This document shows positions 19,251 to 20,431 of a stretch of DNA of 20,431 nucleotides, piece by piece. The DNA is from Hypsibius dujardini. Taxonomy: Eukaryota; Tardigrada; Eutardigrada; Parachela; Hypsibiidae. Within the stretch, counting starts at the first letter, position 1. Each line of letters begins with the position of its first letter. The notes under the pieces were generated by a model. That model was not told where the DNA came from, made no database searches, and saw only the letters and a program-made list of their open reading frames with translations. The stretch lies in the NCBI GenBank assembly GCA_001579985.1, contig LRSR01012176.1, positions 1-20,431 of the forward strand, in the 5' to 3' direction. The position numbers and the translations under genes are program-made.

Positions 19251-20150
19251 TTATTGTATCACCGAGTTTAAGCTGGCCGAATTGGCGCATGAATTGGCTT
19301 GCGGCTTTGTGTCGGGAGGGTCCATGTCGGTAACGCTATTCTCTTCGATCATTTCGTCAAATACAACGGAGACGGCAGTGGATTTCGACAAGCTGCTGGT
19401 CGCGTTTTTAGAATTCAAGACTTCTTTCCTGGTACTAGGCAGCTTCAGTTGGATGGCTACAGGCAAATGTTGTTCACAGTACAGGAAACAACTTTTTGGT
19501 TGGCTTTCGCACACATGTGGCAAATTCACGAATTTAACGTCCACATCCCTCTGCAAAAAATGACACCATGTAATTATATTTCACCGCCAGAAGGAGGGAG
19601 GGACTTTAACTTTTGAATATACATAAAACTTGTTTTAATTTCACACTAAAGAATTTCTCTTACCCTGATCTCCACCCTTGAGTTATTAAGACGGTGCCTA
19701 TTGTTTGAGTCCCATTCGTTACGCATCCCTGTTGCACTAATTTTAAGAGGAGTGGAATTGGTTTGCCTGAATGGCATTCGGAACGAGAAAATAATACTGG
19801 TCTTGCTAAACAATGGGATATTGTCCAGCATTTTACCCCACAGTTTACCCCTTGAACAATGTAAACTTGCTTAAAGAGTATTGTTGTTACCTGCATTCTC
19901 ATGCTACAATGACGAAAGCAAATTTTCCACACCCCGTCCATTACATGGAGGTAAGGACATCCACATTGCTTCCCCCGTTTCCCACAATTCTGCTCGTACA
20001 GTTTGTTCAGCCGTTGAAGCTCAATTTGGTCCTTTACTTTCTTGCAGTTTATCTTCTTTGATGGGAATGGAAAAGTCAGGTGGCGGCATCGGAGCTCCTG
20101 TTCAATTTCGTTTGCGTAGAAAGCGCACGACACTAGCTGTCGGTCGAAAT

Positions 20151-20431
20151 CTGAACTAATAGTCGTTGGGTAATCGTTGAGTATCTCAAACGTGAAAATA
20201 ACATCTTAAGGTATTACGCTTACGAACGGACCAAGCAAATATTGTTTTTAAGGTTTCGGCAAAACCTTCAAATGTGATGTGAGAGCCAGAGAAAACCAAT
20301 CAACCCGAACGTCGAGCAATCGTAATGATCGAATTTCTATGACAATTAGAATGGATATGTGGGGCGCACCCTACGGATAAATCTTGAGTGGTTCCTGCCT
20401 GGATACAGCCTGTTTTGACTACGTTAAAACA
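20151..20431. other. Right edge, probably intron or 5' part of the KDZ gene
   Basis: The minus strand here leads into the acceptor TTAGTTCAG at 20151. A frame at the extreme right edge (NVVKTGCIQAGTTQDLSV) stays open for about 40 codons and might be the preceding exon, but I cannot confirm a donor. Confidence 0.25.

Larger units (their letters stand above)
15405..20150 (-). pseudogene. KDZ-transposase-related spliced gene, split by a mariner insertion
   Basis: Exon 20150-19891 follows TTAGTTCAG and encodes a cysteine-rich part (NCGKRGKQCGCPYLHVMDGV, then WKICFRHC), ending CAG|GTAACA. After a 340-bp intron with acceptor TTTTTTGCAG, exon 19550-19251 joins in phase: VKFVNLPHVCESQPKSCFLY, then CEQH. 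It ends at TAA or an unseen donor. A further exon begins at 17272 with SESMSQIYVI and is interrupted by the element at 15946-17241. It resumes as VMEWLFRRLQKFLKSDWPKV, then FLAYDN, to a GTAAGT donor at 15863. A 60-bp intron leads to the last exon (from 15803): MCNFARLKALKEPLPSGFPL, then LHLQNHKGESCK, YPEVVETNTMAAEQTFSWLT and RLIIRRNLYN. SES-x-x-Q, YDNMC, HxxNHK and NTMAAEQTF fit the KDZ superfamily with its N-terminal cysteine cluster. The last exon has two frameshifts (near 15705 and 15680) and a TAA, so it is dead. A frame at 17767-17447 (TGVKSKGILAI) may be a middle exon. Confidence 0.65.

Noticed and set aside
19646-19831. Minus-strand frame with MPFRQTNSTPLKIS
   Set aside because: It falls inside the 340-bp intron (19551-19890) whose flanking exons join in phase.

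Overview
This window looks like nuclear DNA from an invertebrate animal, not a prokaryote. It has single-exon rhodopsin-type GPCR genes with seven membrane helices, spliced genes with GT...AG introns (short ones of 60-70 bp and longer ones of 340-440 bp), TGTC microsatellites, and several cut-and-paste DNA transposons with TA target sites. I cannot name the species. GC content, short introns and the GPCR style would suit a small-genome protostome such as a tardigrade, but that is a guess. Nearly all recognisable genes lie on the minus strand.

Left part (1-4890): a two-exon gene for a small secreted protein with eight cysteines (61-984), a TGTC microsatellite, an exon for a four-helix membrane protein that may be MARVEL-like (2472-2945), and a 153-bp MITE (3048-3200).

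GPCR cluster (4891-14665): two intact, close paralogues (4952-6052 and 11171-12274) sit in a duplicated block of about 2 kb that includes about 650-800 bp of upstream DNA. A third, more distant copy (13571-14665) is broken by frameshifts and a stop. Between the intact copies lies a 3.05-kb pogo/Tigger-like transposon (7175-10224). Its transposase is decayed and carries introns, and a second element with its own inverted ends (7280-8785) has inserted into it. The MITE at 3048-3200 is built from the two ends of this same pogo element, so parent and offspring are both in the window.

Right part (14690-20431): a degenerate short tandem repeat is followed by a 115-bp foldback. Then comes a spliced gene related to KDZ (Kyakuja-Dileera-Zisupton) transposases, with pieces scattered from 20150 down to about 15405. 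One of its exons was split by a complete 1296-bp mariner-type element (15946-17241). That element has 30-bp inverted ends, a TA duplication and a DD37D (maT-like) transposase that is itself broken. Removing the element and one TA restores an open KDZ exon with a clean donor site. A 145-bp MITE (18352-18496) lies in the same gene territory and has pogo-like ends.

There is no CRISPR array, operon, rRNA or tRNA that I can support. The novelty here is the layered transposon history (element in element, element in a transposase-derived gene, parent plus deletion derivative) and a small GPCR family in which both intact members have lost a hallmark cysteine that the dead copy keeps.
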